From the NCBI RefSeq assembly GCF_025562755.1, contig NZ_CP103300.1, positions 3,473,001 to 3,537,000 of the forward strand: a DNA stretch of 64,000 nt, given 5' to 3'. The notes below the pieces were generated by a model. The model made no database searches. It saw nothing but the letters and a program-made list of their open reading frames with translations, and was not told the origin of the DNA. The stretch is from Endozoicomonas euniceicola (GTDB lineage: Bacteria; Pseudomonadota; Gammaproteobacteria; Pseudomonadales; Endozoicomonadaceae). A program made the translations under genes and the position numbers. This document shows, piece after piece, positions 8,566-15,369 of the stretch (positions are counted from its first letter, which is position 1; every line of letters starts with the position of its first letter).

Positions 8566-8913
8566 TCACAAGTCACCCTCTGCCAGATAAGCCTGAATCA
8601 TTGCGATAGCGCCACCGTCTTTCTTGTCGTCTTTCTTATCACCAGACGGCTCCATCTTCAAAGCACGGAAGGCAGTAAACATTGATTGCTCTGCTGCACG
8701 CTTAACCGACGTTGCAGGGTGCTTAACAAGGCCACCATCCCTGCCCTGAATGATCAAACCTTCATCGTCCAGAATCTTCTGGCACTCGATCATCTGTACG
8801 GCATTATTTACCACGGACAGAATCAAAGCATCCTGCTCTGGTCGGTATTCGTCCCGGTCTTTCAGGGTTTTAGTCAACTGTCTGGCTAACGTATTCTTTG
8901 TAATCTTCCGCAT
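8566..8913 (-). CDS. terS: P27-family phage terminase small subunit
   Basis: The 115 residues have the P27 small-terminase pattern: a helical core (ALILSVVNNAVQMIECQKIL), a hairpin (DEGLIIQGRDGGLVKHPA), then a helix carrying SVKRAAEQSMFTAFRALKMEP. Small terminases recognise the packaging site and load DNA onto the large terminase. No large subunit is in the island, so the product would redirect a helper phage's motor, as described for PICIs. Similar cos-like motifs flank the gene. Confidence 0.75.
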   Translation of the reverse strand: MRKITKNTLARQLTKTLKDRDEYRPEQDALILSVVNNAVQMIECQKILDDEGLIIQGRDGGLVKHPATSVKRAAEQSMFTAFRALKMEPSGDKKDDKKDGGAIAMIQAYLAEGDL

Positions 8914-8945
8914 TCCACAAAAAACCTCAGTTTCTCATATATAAA

Positions 8946-8976
8946 AATTTGACTGGCCGCCGATGTCCGGAGGGGT
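8946..8976. other. cos-like motif, copy 2 (upstream of terS)
   Basis: This 31-base relative of 8475-8505 shares AATTTG, CCG-CG, TGTC and GGAGGGGT. It lies in a 281-base gap between terS and the ProQ/FinO gene that has no credible reading frame and is rich in CCCCC tracts. Confidence 0.4.
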
Positions 8977-9194
8977 CGATTCGAAAAATCAGATTCCTCG
9001 GCTCTCCCCCTGCCTGTCTCGGTTTTCCCCCTATGCCGGTGCGCTCCTCCGCCTTTTATTGACTTGGGTCAATGGTCGGGAGGTGACTGCCACCACCAGT
9101 CCGTCATGCCCTGCCGGACTGGGGGGGGTCTTACGTCAATGTTTGTTAGCGCTCTATATGTAGTGGTTTTACCACTAAATGCCTCTAAAATCCG

Positions 9195-9776
9195 CTATTT
9201 GTTGCGATTATCACTACTTTTTGAAAGGGCGGATTGTCCCTTTGGCCTCGGTGCATCCTTCGCCCTGGTCTTCATGCGCTTGGTTATATGAGCCACACGC
9301 ACCCTTGCAAACTCTTTTTGGTTCTCCTGAATCTCTTCAGCTTCCCCGTTCAGGCCATACCGTTTATCTCCCTTTGCAACAGCCCTATGGTAAGGAAGCG
9401 ACCTAACATACTGTTGCAAGGCTGCTGCTAACCACTCGCTAGACTCTCCCTTGCCTTCAAGATCGGCTATCAGGTCTTCACGGATGCCAACCTTCAGCGG
9501 CTTGGGTGGAAAGGCAAACAGGTCAGGCCAATGCTTTTGGAGTCGCTTAAACATCGCCAGTCTTTGCTTGTGCGTGATCCCTACCACTTCTTTCTTGTCC
9601 GGTGCTTTAACCGGCCCTTTCTTCTCTTCCGCTTCGGTCTTCGGTGTCGGCTTCCCAGACTGTTCCTTACCACTCCCTTCTTCAGGGATAACAAAGGTTC
9701 TCTTTTTCTTGTATGTAACTCTGGTCACTGTGCTAGCAGTAGCTCCGAGGAAGGTTGTGTGTTCTGGCATTTTCAT
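9195..9776 (-). CDS. ProQ/FinO-domain RNA-binding protein
   Basis: Of 193 residues, the first 65 are a basic, low-complexity arm. Residues 70-160 match the ProQ/FinO fold: KQRLAMFKRLQKHWPDLF, KPLKVGIREDL, LAAALQQYVRSLPYHRAV and YGLNGE. The C-terminal tail is basic (ITKRMKTRAKDAPRPKG). FinO-type proteins bind stem-loop RNAs and promote or protect antisense pairing, classically to control plasmid transfer. In this island it could act on the satellite's own RNA or on helper-phage transcripts. It lies between terS and the primase gene. Confidence 0.8.
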   Translation of the reverse strand: MKMPEHTTFLGATASTVTRVTYKKKRTFVIPEEGSGKEQSGKPTPKTEAEEKKGPVKAPDKKEVVGITHKQRLAMFKRLQKHWPDLFAFPPKPLKVGIREDLIADLEGKGESSEWLAAALQQYVRSLPYHRAVAKGDKRYGLNGEAEEIQENQKEFARVRVAHITKRMKTRAKDAPRPKGQSALSKSSDNRNK

Positions 9777-9831
9777 TAATCTGGCTCTGGTTTATACGTA
9801 TTTATACAGGGGCTTGATTTTAAAGGGCTGT

Positions 9832-9882
9832 AACTCACTCACTTTATCCATTTATATATATAAGCGGTAAAGTGAGTGAGTT
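9832..9882. repeat. Perfect 15-bp inverted repeat between primase and ProQ/FinO genes
   Basis: AACTCACTCACTTTA (9832-9846) pairs perfectly with 9868-9882 across a 21-base AT-rich loop. There is no clean T tract for minus-strand termination. It may be an operator or an RNA stem-loop, and a stem-loop would be a natural ligand for the adjacent ProQ/FinO protein. Confidence 0.6.
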
Positions 9883-9910
9883 TTCAAAGTGGTGTTTTTG
9901 CGGTTTCTAC

Positions 9911-12022
9911 TTACCCATCGGAAAGACAGGTAAAGTTGCCGTCGGCTGTCTGCTTTATCAGCGGTATAAGATCATCACCACGCTTTTCAAGATACCCATC
10001 TTCGACCAGATCAGTTACCCAGTTTGAGTAATTGCTGATCTTAATGCCTTGCGCCTTCAGATCATCCCTGACCACCTTGTAAGTGCGCGGCTCTCCTGCT
10101 GCCATTCTGGAACGAACAGCCTGCAAGACGGCCTCTTTGTTCTTGCCCAGTGGTTTTATCTTAGTTTCCTGCTCTGGCTCAGGCACTTCCCCACCCTGCC
10201 CAGTGGCTACCAATGTATATTGATCGTCACCATCGCTGTCAGTAAACAGAAACTTTGATTTCAGTTCGAAAGCCTGCCGTTTCTGTTCTTCAGAGTCTTT
10301 GCTTTTTGTATGCGTCAGGGTGTAGGTGGCTTGCTCACCTTCCAGTCTGTCTACCCTGAATTCAAAGTCTGCTGCTGCTCGCAAGGCCGACGATCCCCGA
10401 GCGCCTTTTTCCTCATCCTTACCAGAATGATGCACAACAATAATTGAAGCTCCTGTATTTGCCTTGATCTTGTCGCAGCCAGCTATAAACAGATTCATAT
10501 CTGCCGCTTTGTTCTCATCAGCACCGGCAAAACATCGGGCGAGGGTATCAAGGATTACTGCTGTAACCTTTTGGCCTGTCATGCGTTCAGCGGCTCGGAT
10601 AGTGTTTATCATCGTCGTCACCTGGTCATTACTTCCAACGAAAACCGGGTGCTTTACCGTCAATAGGTTCCGAATAACTTCTTTATTGTTGAACTCGTCT
10701 TCCCATCCTTTAATACGCTTGGGGATACCTGGTCCACCTTCTGCCGCAACATAAACAACGGTGCCGGGTCTGCTTTTTTTGCCGTTCCACTCTTTGCCTG
10801 TCGCAATGCTCGCTGCCCAGGACACTGCATGGAATGATTTAAAACTGCCTGATTTACCGTAAAGTATCCCGAAGCTCTCTGCCGGTAGGTAATCTTTTAT
10901 CAGGTAGTTCTGCTCTGTGTCGAACCCCTCAGAACCAACAAACAACCTGAACTCCTTCTCTTTCCCGACGGGAACCACCGGCTCCGCCTTAAGCTCATTA
11001 TGTATGATCTGAGTTTCCTTCAGCCCTGCTTCGTATTCAACCGTAACCTTTTTAGGCTTCGCCAGCACTCCGGGCCTGATCTCAACGAGTTGACCAGATG
11101 CCAGCAATTCAGCCGAGTCGTCAATAAACACTAATGGTTCGTCCTGCTTCTCTGGGGCTGTTCTTGGTTTTTGCATACCCGCCTTGATTCCACTATTGAG
11201 AGTGGCCTTTACTTCTGAATGCTTCATGCCGGTGCTAAGTGCAGCTTGTTCTAACTCATGCATGGCATAGCCTTCTGACAGCTCACTGCCAGCTATCAAG
11301 CTTCCAGCTTTGCAAGCCTGTTCGTTCAGCGTCGTGTTTCTGGTGCCTTCACCTGCCCTGGTCATATCTTCACAGATACCCTGTAACGCCTTTAATCCGT
11401 ATGGAGTCCCATCACCAGATGTTAATGGTTGGGGAATATAATCAGGTGCCTGATAATTACTTTCTGGTTTCTTCAGGAAATTAATCAGCTTCTCTGATGC
11501 CACTGGCAGATTATCCGGTGAAGTATTCAAAAGGGCTTTATGTGACTTCAAATAAACAAGCTGATTGCCGGTTTTGATATCAACACCATACTTGCCATTA
11601 ATTACTAAATCAGGCTCCTTGTGTTCTGACTTAGCCCCGTTTCTGCTCTGGTGATATTCGTCCTTATTAAAAACGCCTTCAGGCCACCTGAATAAAAGGT
11701 GAAGGCTGTTCCCGGCTTTATTAATTTGAAACTCTGCTTGTTCCATATCACTGTCTGATATGTCGAAATACTCCCCGAACTCAGTTGGAGTAATGCAGGT
11801 ATCAAGCCATTCGTTCGGATCGTCGCCCTTGTTTGCATCAAAGTCGATCAGAATCGTGCTGTCCAAGGCAAGGCCGATCATGTTCGCCTCTGACCAACTG
11901 CTGTCTGTTGCAGGGTAGTTCTGCCCTTTGTCGTATCCCCGCCTTGGCTTGGCATTCCATGCGGGTATGGTACGGAACCCATCGTCGTGCATCTTCGAAA
12001 CGATGTCTGTAATGGATGTCAC
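9911..12022 (-). CDS. Bifunctional primase-polymerase / RepA-like hexameric helicase
   Basis: Of 703 residues, 1-185 form an archaeo-eukaryotic primase (prim-pol) domain with Asp60/Asp62 (LIDFDAN), His108 (SLHLLF) and Asp148 (GVDIKTG). Residues 370-620 form a RecA-like ATPase with Walker A GKSGSFKS at 389-396, Walker B AVILDT at 488-493 and the HHSGK motif near 531-535. The C-terminal part looks like a winged helix. It would unwind and prime the excised element. The GTG start overlaps the previous stop as GTGA. Fused primase-helicases of this type are standard in satellites and integrative plasmids. Confidence 0.88.
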   Translation of the reverse strand: MTSITDIVSKMHDDGFRTIPAWNAKPRRGYDKGQNYPATDSSWSEANMIGLALDSTILIDFDANKGDDPNEWLDTCITPTEFGEYFDISDSDMEQAEFQINKAGNSLHLLFRWPEGVFNKDEYHQSRNGAKSEHKEPDLVINGKYGVDIKTGNQLVYLKSHKALLNTSPDNLPVASEKLINFLKKPESNYQAPDYIPQPLTSGDGTPYGLKALQGICEDMTRAGEGTRNTTLNEQACKAGSLIAGSELSEGYAMHELEQAALSTGMKHSEVKATLNSGIKAGMQKPRTAPEKQDEPLVFIDDSAELLASGQLVEIRPGVLAKPKKVTVEYEAGLKETQIIHNELKAEPVVPVGKEKEFRLFVGSEGFDTEQNYLIKDYLPAESFGILYGKSGSFKSFHAVSWAASIATGKEWNGKKSRPGTVVYVAAEGGPGIPKRIKGWEDEFNNKEVIRNLLTVKHPVFVGSNDQVTTMINTIRAAERMTGQKVTAVILDTLARCFAGADENKAADMNLFIAGCDKIKANTGASIIVVHHSGKDEEKGARGSSALRAAADFEFRVDRLEGEQATYTLTHTKSKDSEEQKRQAFELKSKFLFTDSDGDDQYTLVATGQGGEVPEPEQETKIKPLGKNKEAVLQAVRSRMAAGEPRTYKVVRDDLKAQGIKISNYSNWVTDLVEDGYLEKRGDDLIPLIKQTADGNFTCLSDG

Positions 12023-12246
12023 TTACCGTCCTCCATCGCCCATAAATCTTTTTGAAGTTCGTCCAGAGCTTTTAAAGCATTGCCAGCAAGATAAATGGTC
12101 AGATCGCACTGGCTATGTTCCCGAATTAAGCCAACAGCTAAAGAAACATCGTTCCATTTATCGTGCGCTGCTTGCATAGAATCGGATTGAGCAGGGGTGT
12201 TAACCGTTTCATTAACAGAGCGGGCTTTTTTAATTTCGATTTTCAT
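12019..12246 (-). CDS. Small island protein, function unknown
   Basis: This 75-residue, mostly helical protein (WNDVSLAVGLIREHSQCDLT, KALDELQKDLWAM) is translationally coupled to the primase gene by a four-base overlap. No family is recognised. Confidence 0.6.
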   Translation of the reverse strand: MKIEIKKARSVNETVNTPAQSDSMQAAHDKWNDVSLAVGLIREHSQCDLTIYLAGNALKALDELQKDLWAMEDGK

Positions 12247-12301
12247 TTTTGCTTTTCAAAGAATAAAGACGGGTCTGGATAAAACCCGTCATGGTGTGGC
12301 T

Positions 12302-12619
12302 TTAATGGTGAGCTACGCCCGCTTCATCCAAGTAAGGGTCTATTTCCTGCTCTATCAACTTGCCGAGAGCTTCATTGCCAGCGGCCGCTTCAAGCCATGC
12401 AAGGTAAGCTGCACAAGCTGCATAGCTATCAAACGGATTTACATCAAGGCCAATACCTACAAAGTTATTTAGCTCCTTCATAAAGCTGCCGTATACTTTT
12501 AATGGTTTGACTCCAAACACAGCTATTCCATGCTCTATCCGCAAGTAACCCTTTTCAATTGTTTTTGGTGCCATCTTCTGTGCATATTCAGCAATAGCTT
12601 CTAATGTTGCTTTGTCCAT
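12302..12619 (-). CDS. Small island protein, function unknown
   Basis: The 105 residues are helical and rich in Ala and Tyr (AEYAQKMAPKTIEKGYLRIE, YAACAAYLAWLEAAAGNEAL). A purine-rich ribosome site (AGAGAG) lies ahead of the ATG. No domain is recognised. Confidence 0.55.
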   Translation of the reverse strand: MDKATLEAIAEYAQKMAPKTIEKGYLRIEHGIAVFGVKPLKVYGSFMKELNNFVGIGLDVNPFDSYAACAAYLAWLEAAAGNEALGKLIEQEIDPYLDEAGVAHH

Positions 12620-12646
12620 TTAATTAATCTCTCTGTGTGGGTTTAA

Positions 12647-12817
12647 TTACTCGTTGATTTCTGTCTGAATGTTTCTTGAAAGTTCCAGAAGCAAATTCTG
12701 GACAGCCTTAACCTTTTCCATCATCTTTGGATCATCAGCTTCAAGTGGTAAGAAAACAGCCAGTGCGCAGTCATCGATGTCCGGTGATTCAATTGATATC
12801 TGGTGAATTATTTTCAT
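12647..12817 (-). CDS. Very small island protein (56 residues)
   Basis: The ATG (MKIIHQISIESPDIDDC) has a GGAG site eight bases upstream and overlaps the preceding stop as TAATG. The product is acidic and ends in a leucine-rich helix (VKAVQNLLLELSRN). Function is unknown. The coupling supports it as a real gene despite its size. Confidence 0.5.
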   Translation of the reverse strand: MKIIHQISIESPDIDDCALAVFLPLEADDPKMMEKVKAVQNLLLELSRNIQTEINE

Positions 12818-12984
12818 TACTTACACTCCTTATTCTTCCGGGCTTCAGCTTTAAGCCTGCGTCGCCAGTAGCGGTTGTTTGGTACTTCGTCTTCCTTAAA
12901 AAATATTGTTGATTTGTCTGCCGGACTAACGTCTGCGTGTCCAAGGTCATGAGTAGTTTGATTGCGTCGTATAACTTTAGCCAT
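12817..12984 (-). CDS. Very small basic island protein (55 residues)
   Basis: This begins MAKVIRRNQTTHDLG and ends in a strongly basic helix (NNRYWRRRLKAEARKNKE). Both ends lie in TAATG overlaps, with the AlpA-like gene upstream and the 56-residue gene downstream. The basic tail suggests nucleic-acid binding; function is unknown. Confidence 0.5.
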   Translation of the reverse strand: MAKVIRRNQTTHDLGHADVSPADKSTIFFKEDEVPNNRYWRRRLKAEARKNKECK

Positions 12985-13217
12985 TACCCAACCATCTCCT
13001 GCGCATTACTGGTGAATGCCGGTTGAGACTCCAGCCATTGATCAAGGTCTTTGATCCGATACCGAACCGACCTGCCCAGGCGAATGAATGGCGGTGGTGT
13101 TACGCCTCGGAACTTGCCGGTCAGCCGGGATACGTCAAGGTCTGACTTGCTCACGTTCAGATAGTGACTGGCCTCACTGGCAGAAAGATTAACTTTAGGA
13201 ATGGTGATAGGTTTCAT
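12984..13217 (-). CDS. alpA: AlpA-like excisionase/transcriptional regulator
   Basis: These 77 residues form a MerR/excisionase-type helix-turn-helix: LSASEASHYLNVSKSDLDV, then FIRLGRSVRYRIKDLDQWL. AlpA-like proteins sit beside integrases in satellites and cryptic prophages and promote excision or activate the island promoter. It heads a run of coupled genes. Inverted repeats directly upstream (13221-13331) are probable binding sites. Confidence 0.75.
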   Translation of the reverse strand: MKPITIPKVNLSASEASHYLNVSKSDLDVSRLTGKFRGVTPPPFIRLGRSVRYRIKDLDQWLESQPAFTSNAQEMVG

Positions 13218-13220
13218 GTA

Positions 13221-13331
13221 ACAAGCCCCCTGTCGTATGTCATTACGTGGGGTTATGGTGCGACAAAAAGAAAAGGCAGAGTATCGGGGCTTGTACAGGG
13301 TAAAAATAATCGTGTTTATTTATACCCTGTA
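13221..13331. promoter_or_regulatory. Regulatory region with two nested inverted repeats before alpA
   Basis: ACAAGCCCC (13221-13229) is mirrored at 13286-13294. TACAGGGTAAAAATAA (13294-13309) is mirrored at 13316-13331 with one mismatch over 16 bases and a six-base spacer. They lie between alpA and the 116-residue gene. Operators for AlpA or a helper-derived activator are most likely; the second could also act as a weak terminator. Confidence 0.5.
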
Positions 13332-13338
13332 GAACTAC

Positions 13339-13689
13339 TTACATTTCTTCTCTTTCAATCCGACGGCATTCTTCGTGCGCCTTCTTTCCTTTCTTGTAAT
13401 ACTTTTCCACCGTGTTTATTGATAGCCCCCACCTATCAGCGGCTTTACCGCAAGACTCCACCACGGTTAGTCCGTCGTCTATATGGCAATCCACATCACG
13501 CCAGACATCTAAATACTTAAGGTCTGGACTCTTCCCTTTAACCCCCAATACTTTGTTAGCGCACTCGCCTAACGATATTCTGTCCAGGGCTTCGGCTAAC
13601 TCTTCCACGGCGTATGGTGACATTTCACCTTTCCGCAACCGATCCGCCCATATACTGCACAATAAACGCTGCATTTCTGGAATCGCCAT
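13339..13689 (-). CDS. Small HTH-like protein coupled to integrase, function unknown
   Basis: The 116 residues from the ATG at 13689 overlap the integrase stop as TGATG. The C-terminal part (VVESCGKAADRWGLSINTVE, then KYYKKGKKAHEE) reads as a helix-turn-helix with a basic tail. It may be the second regulator commonly paired with integrase. No family is recognised. Confidence 0.55.
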   Translation of the reverse strand: MAIPEMQRLLCSIWADRLRKGEMSPYAVEELAEALDRISLGECANKVLGVKGKSPDLKYLDVWRDVDCHIDDGLTVVESCGKAADRWGLSINTVEKYYKKGKKAHEECRRIEREEM

Positions 13690-14897
13690 CACACCAGCCC
13701 CATCACTGCATTAATTTTAAGCTCTTGACTGGTGTGAAGGTACCGGGCAGTCGTGTCTAAACTCTCATGCCCCATCAGTTCCTTGATTGTCACAAGATCA
13801 ACTCTGTTATGCGCTAACCTGGTGCCGAATGTGTGGCGCAAATCGTGCAATCTCAGATCGGGCAAGCCTGCTCCCTTCCTTAACTGTCTCCATGCCGAAT
13901 TGATGTTATCCAGTCTCAGGCCCGTCACTGGTGAAGGAAACACAAGGCCACTGTTGCCTGTCTGATTCAACCAACCAACCAACGCCGTAAATGCTTTGTC
14001 GTTTAATGGTATCTGGCGGGTTTGTCCTGACTTTGCACCTTCACCAACTACTGTCAGCAACCGATCCGGTAGGTTAAGGTCAGCCACTCTCAGGTTGAAC
14101 AACTCACCACGTCTTAAGCCGGTATTGAGCTTAACAACGATCATTGGCGCGACATGGTCGGTAAATGGCTGGTCAAAGGGCATTGGTGGCTTTCGGTTCC
14201 GATCCATGCACCACTTGATGTATCGGGTTCGTTCTTCCCTGTGCTTCTCCTGACGGGCTTCTACTGCATCCAGAAAGGTTTTTTCCTCAACAGTGGTCAA
14301 GTACCTGATCTTCTGATTCTTGTCTTCCTTCAGCTTTTTAACATCAGCCATCGGGGATACCTCCAGTAGTCCGGCCTTCACTGCTTTGTTTAGGACTCCC
14401 CTTAACCTGGTTAACATTCTGTTAGCCCCTGACGGCTTCCCCGGATAGGATCGCTTCCATTTCTCAATGCTCCATGCAGTAATAGAAGACATTGGTTGAT
14501 CCATGTATTCAGAAAAGTGGTGCATCAGCTTGGGTGTCACTTCGTCGGCTGTCTTCTTTGGTGTGACCTCTCGGTATCCACCGGCAAGGAACGCTCTCAA
14601 GGTTTCCTGCTCCTGACGCTTCTGTTCTGCCCTGTGTGCCTGTTTCTCTGCTTGCGGGTCTAATCCCTTGGCTACCTGTCCGGCGGCTTCCTTGGCAAGC
14701 TTCCGGGCTTCTGTCGTGGTGACATTACCGAACCGGCCTAGCGGGAACGATCGGCTCTTGCCTTCAGGTGTCTTGTATTTGTAGTAGAAGAACTTGCCGG
14801 TTTTGCGAGGTAGGACGAAAAACCCCCTGACGGCGGAGTCGGTTAACCTGGCAGTGGTCTTTGATACTAATGAGTCGGTCAGCTTTTTGGCTGGCAT
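13689..14897 (-). CDS. int: Tyrosine recombinase (island integrase)
   Basis: The 402 residues have an N-terminal DUF4102-like arm-binding domain (about 1-95), a SAM-like core-binding domain (105-195) and a catalytic domain with Arg262 (TGLRRGE), Lys289, His351/Arg354 (LHDLRH), His377 (MGHES) and Tyr386 (ARYLHT). All catalytic residues are present. It lies next to attR, as expected for a tRNA-targeting integrase, and would recombine the 45-bp repeats. Confidence 0.93.
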   Translation of the reverse strand: MPAKKLTDSLVSKTTARLTDSAVRGFFVLPRKTGKFFYYKYKTPEGKSRSFPLGRFGNVTTTEARKLAKEAAGQVAKGLDPQAEKQAHRAEQKRQEQETLRAFLAGGYREVTPKKTADEVTPKLMHHFSEYMDQPMSSITAWSIEKWKRSYPGKPSGANRMLTRLRGVLNKAVKAGLLEVSPMADVKKLKEDKNQKIRYLTTVEEKTFLDAVEARQEKHREERTRYIKWCMDRNRKPPMPFDQPFTDHVAPMIVVKLNTGLRRGELFNLRVADLNLPDRLLTVVGEGAKSGQTRQIPLNDKAFTALVGWLNQTGNSGLVFPSPVTGLRLDNINSAWRQLRKGAGLPDLRLHDLRHTFGTRLAHNRVDLVTIKELMGHESLDTTARYLHTSQELKINAVMGLV

Positions 14898-14902
14898 TCT
14901 GG

Positions 14903-14929
14903 CGGTTCCCTTCCGGTTCCCCCTTTTTC
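14903..14929 (+). repeat. Subterminal repeat, probable integrase arm site (right)
   Basis: This partner of 5644-5670 has two GGTTCCC motifs followed by CCCTTTTT. It lies in the integrase leader, so integrase binding here could also repress its own gene. Confidence 0.45.
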
Positions 14930-14980
14930 AGGAGTGAAAAAAGGGTACGATGGTACAAGTATTTCGGTTAACACATAGAA

Positions 14981-15003
14981 AAGCCCTTATGTATCAAGGG
15001 CTT
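14981..15003. terminator. Hairpin between integrase and attR
   Basis: AAGCCCTT and AAGGGCTT form an eight-base stem with a seven-base loop. It could stop transcription entering the island from the right. There is no strong T tract on either strand. Confidence 0.35.
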
Positions 15004-15065
15004 CAGGCGGCATCTGTATACTATACTGTATCGCTACGTATCGTGGAAATACTATTAAATAGGCT

Positions 15066-15110
15066 CTCCGAAGGCATTGGTCGGTGGTTCGAATCCACTC
15101 AGGTGCGCCA
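15066..15110 (+). repeat. attR, 45-bp direct repeat
   Basis: This copy of the tRNA-Arg 3' half (identical to 5554-5598) marks the right boundary. The 259 bases between it and hsdM hold no gene. Confidence 0.92.
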
Positions 15111-15369
15111 TATTTTTCAATGACTTAGCGCATTTTTTTCTCACCCTGCCTCCTTCGCTTTTATCTCGTTCTAGCGCCCTTCTAGCACTAAAACTGAATT
15201 CTCTTTGTCCACGTAAATAACGCTACAGCCCGCCTGTAAGAAACGGTAAACTTCCCAACAAACGATTATCTGAGCCACCGGGCAAACTACTGCATAGACG
15301 GCATCATAAAAGGAACGTCTTCTGGATGATCAGTCCCGGTGTTTCCCATTTGCTGGATCGAAGTAACCC

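Larger units (their letters stand above)
5554..15110 (-). mobile_element. Phage-satellite-like (PICI-like) island integrated in tRNA-Arg(CCG)
   Basis: A 45-bp perfect direct repeat of the tRNA 3' end bounds 9.56 kb. All identified genes are on the minus strand. From attR they are: integrase, a small HTH-like gene, AlpA-like regulator, small coupled genes, primase-helicase, ProQ/FinO protein, P27 small terminase, winged-helix protein and three more. There is no large terminase, portal, capsid, tail or lysis gene. Integrase, AlpA, primase-helicase and a lone TerS are the hallmark set of Gram-negative phage-inducible chromosomal islands. A degraded prophage is the alternative, but the intact frames and tight packing argue for a functional satellite. 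Confidence 0.82.

Noticed and set aside
8340..8576. Minus-strand frame starting at the terS stop (78 codons, GTG)
   Set aside because: It runs through the G/C-tract and cos-like motif, has odd Arg/Pro/Cys-rich composition and no family resemblance, so it is more likely a chance frame over a packaging site.
9059..9072. FNR-like palindrome TTGACTTGGGTCAA between terS and ProQ/FinO gene
   Set aside because: It deviates from consensus in both halves and is not placed at a clear promoter. A similar weak match at 5669 suggests chance.
5554..15110. Reading the island as an ordinary degraded prophage
   Set aside because: No structural, lysis or large-terminase remnant is visible, the frames are intact and tightly coupled, and the gene set matches satellites better.
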